Assembly: GCA_031315995.1 (NCBI GenBank)
Contig: JALDRG010000009.1
Location: 62,001 to 126,000 of the forward strand
Length of the DNA stretch: 64,000 nucleotides
Direction of reading: 5' to 3'
Origin: Nitrospira sp.
GTDB lineage: Bacteria; Nitrospirota; Nitrospiria; Nitrospirales; Nitrospiraceae
Of the stretch, positions 62,664-64,000 are shown in pieces. The position numbers were made by a program, and so were the translations under genes. A model generated the notes under the pieces. The model did no database searches. It was not told the origin of the DNA and saw only the letters and a program-made list of their open reading frames with translations. How positions within the stretch are numbered: the stretch's first letter is position 1; every line of letters begins with the position of its first letter.

Positions 62664-64000
62664 CTACGGCTGTGACTGATCGTTTCGGCGAACGACGTCC
62701 GGATATTCCGGGTTCATCCAGCCGTCGGCCGGCTCGATGACCATATTGGCTCGGAATTCTTCACGAGAGAGATAGGGATACATATCCTCGATCGGCGTCT
62801 TCCACCCGAAGATTCTGGGCTCGTAGGTGTGGAATTCATGCATGTCCACATCACAGACCACCGGACCGTCGAAGGCCAGGACCTCGTCGATCTTGGCGTC
62901 CATCTCGGCGTGATTGCCGATGGCAACGGATTTAATGCCATACGCCTGCACGATTTTGAGGAAGTCCGGCGGGTGATATCCCTTCGGCCCGCAGGCTTCC
63001 GCGCGGCCTTGAAAATTCGTCTCCTGGTAGGCCTTGGTAATGCCGTAAATATGGTTGTTCAGAATGAACGTTTTGACTTTGACGCCATAGTTGATGAAGG
63101 TCTGGAGTTCCTGCGGGTTCATGTTGAAGCCGCCGTCTCCGATCGTACAGACGACTTGACGGGTGGGAGCGGCAAACCAGGCGCCCATCGCTCCGGCAAA
63201 GGAGAAACCCATGGGCGAGTTGCCGTTGTTCGTCAGATTCCGCTGGCCGTATTTGGTTTCGAAGGCGTGGTTGCTGACGACGATGTTGCCCCCGCAGTCC
63301 CCCACGAGAATGTCCGTGGCGCTCATTTTTTCGGATAAGCGGCGCATGAAGGCATAGGGGTGGACGCGCTCGCCCTGGGCGAAGAATTCCGGTCGGACCG
63401 GGTCGTACTGGCGTTTCCATTCCATCACCCGTTCCGTCCATTGCGAGTAGTCCGGCAACGGCCTGGTTCGGCGATCGAGCGCGCTCAGAAGACGCTGGGT
63501 AAACACCTTGGCATCGCACAGAATGTTGACATCAAACGGCACCTGCTGAAATTTTCGCTGTACCATGGCCGGATCGATTTCCACCAGATACTTCTTGGCT
63601 TGCCGGGCAAAACTCTGCACATTTCCGCCGGTGATGCGGCCGGAAATACGGCTCCCGATCGAGAGCAGTAAGTCGCTGTTCTGAATACCGAAGTTTCGGC
63701 CCGCGCCGCCGTACGTGCCCACCCGCCCGCCGTAGTTCTCATAGTCGGAGCTGATCACGTCCAACGCGTTCCAGGTTGGAAAACAGGGCACGTTCAAGCG
63801 CCGTCCCAAGACGCGCACGTCATCCTGCGCATCGGCCAAACGGACGCCTCCGCCGATCAAAATCACCGGTCGTTCGGACTGCTGCAGCTCGGCGATGAAG
63901 CGCGATATCTGTTCGTCGACGACGGTGAGATCGAAATGCATGGCGGCCGGCGGTGCGAATCCGGTGAGACGCTTCGCATCGACCAGCGTCTTCTGCACAT
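62664..64000 (-). CDS. Thiamine-diphosphate enzyme, acetolactate-synthase-like (5' end outside window)
   Basis: The N-terminal PYR domain lies beyond the right edge; the visible 445 residues contain the central domain (RPVILIGGGVRLADAQDDVR, SDLLLSIGSRISGRITGGNV) and the PP domain with the ThDP motif CTIGDGGFNMNPQELQTFIN (G-D-G-x24-N-N), then FILNNHIYGITKAYQETNFQ. ALS-like enzymes next to sugar genes, such as YerE of yersiniose synthesis, add a two-carbon branch to nucleotide sugars; acetolactate formation is the other option. The end VVCDVDMHEFHTYEPRIFGW fits neither exactly. The 5-gene operon starts upstream of the window. Confidence 0.85.
   Translation of the reverse strand, partial: VQKTLVDAKRLTGFAPPAAMHFDLTVVDEQISRFIAELQQSERPVILIGGGVRLADAQDDVRVLGRRLNVPCFPTWNALDVISSDYENYGGRVGTYGGAGRNFGIQNSDLLLSIGSRISGRITGGNVQSFARQAKKYLVEIDPAMVQRKFQQVPFDVNILCDAKVFTQRLLSALDRRTRPLPDYSQWTERVMEWKRQYDPVRPEFFAQGERVHPYAFMRRLSEKMSATDILVGDCGGNIVVSNHAFETKYGQRNLTNNGNSPMGFSFAGAMGAWFAAPTRQVVCTIGDGGFNMNPQELQTFINYGVKVKTFILNNHIYGITKAYQETNFQGRAEACGPKGYHPPDFLKIVQAYGIKSVAIGNHAEMDAKIDEVLAFDGPVVCDVDMHEFHTYEPRIFGWKTPIEDMYPYLSREEFRANMVIEPADGWMNPEYPDVVRRNDQSQP

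Noticed and set aside
1..64000. CRISPR arrays, tRNA and rRNA genes
   Set aside because: No spaced direct repeats and no cloverleaf or rRNA-like sequence were noticed on either strand.

Overview
The window looks like a chromosomal piece of a motile Gram-negative, moderately GC-rich bacterium. The combination of a VPxPA-type exosortase/exopolysaccharide locus, a Pst/polyphosphate cluster and a compact flagellin locus beside a glycosylation island resembles the phylum Nitrospirota (Nitrospira-like). That is a judgement from gene content; no rRNA or marker gene is present to prove it. No tRNA, rRNA, CRISPR array or insertion sequence was found.

Region 1 (1-6,139) handles phosphate and polyphosphate: pstA (cut by the left edge), pstB, phoU and a Ppx/GppA-HD exopolyphosphatase form one operon. 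A divergent SixA-type phosphatase and a CHAD protein follow. Region 2 (6,107 to about 37,170) is almost wholly minus-strand and is an exopolysaccharide locus of the PEP-CTERM/exosortase type. From the downstream end it carries a response regulator, an ExeA-like ATPase with TPRs, a dehydrogenase/oxidoreductase fusion, a CpsD-type kinase, a Wzc-like chain-length protein, an outer-membrane barrel, a Wza-like export protein, a PrsT-like TPR lipoprotein, a WecA/MraY-type transferase and an exosortase-EpsI fusion. Upstream of these lie a candidate VPxPA-CTERM substrate, two tandem hyaluronidase-like genes, five glycosyltransferases, two hexapeptide acetyltransferases, a methyltransferase, a Wzy-like polymerase and a Wzx-like flippase. 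Intact fcl and gmd genes for GDP-fucose complete the set.

Between about 20,430 and 34,960 every gene is shattered by frequent frameshifts, yet its protein motifs are still readable when frames are stitched together. The boundaries are sharp and the flanking genes are clean. Uncorrected sequence in this segment is at least as likely as real gene decay, so the pseudogene calls there should be read with that caveat.

Region 3 (37,538-40,066) holds a heparinase II/III-like gene on the plus strand, a remnant of wecB and a small lipoprotein. Region 4 (40,241-44,198) is a signalling locus: a receiver-ATPase fusion, an Hpt protein, a receiver-PP2C phosphatase, two STAS proteins, a small frameshifted gene and a DUF420-like membrane protein. 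Region 5 (44,443-51,955) is flagellar: motB, motA, a HTH protein divergent from a FlhG/MinD-like ATPase, a PilZ protein, fliT-like, fliS, fliD, flaG and fliC, the last with a good sigma-28 promoter. Region 6 (52,034-64,000) is probably a flagellin glycosylation island. It contains an unknown protein, two GT9 transferases, a CgeB-like transferase, a 1,786-residue protein with two methyltransferase and three glycosyltransferase domains plus TPRs, and a thiamine-diphosphate enzyme cut by the right edge. The last five are packed with 4- to 11-base overlaps or a 10-base gap, as in one operon.
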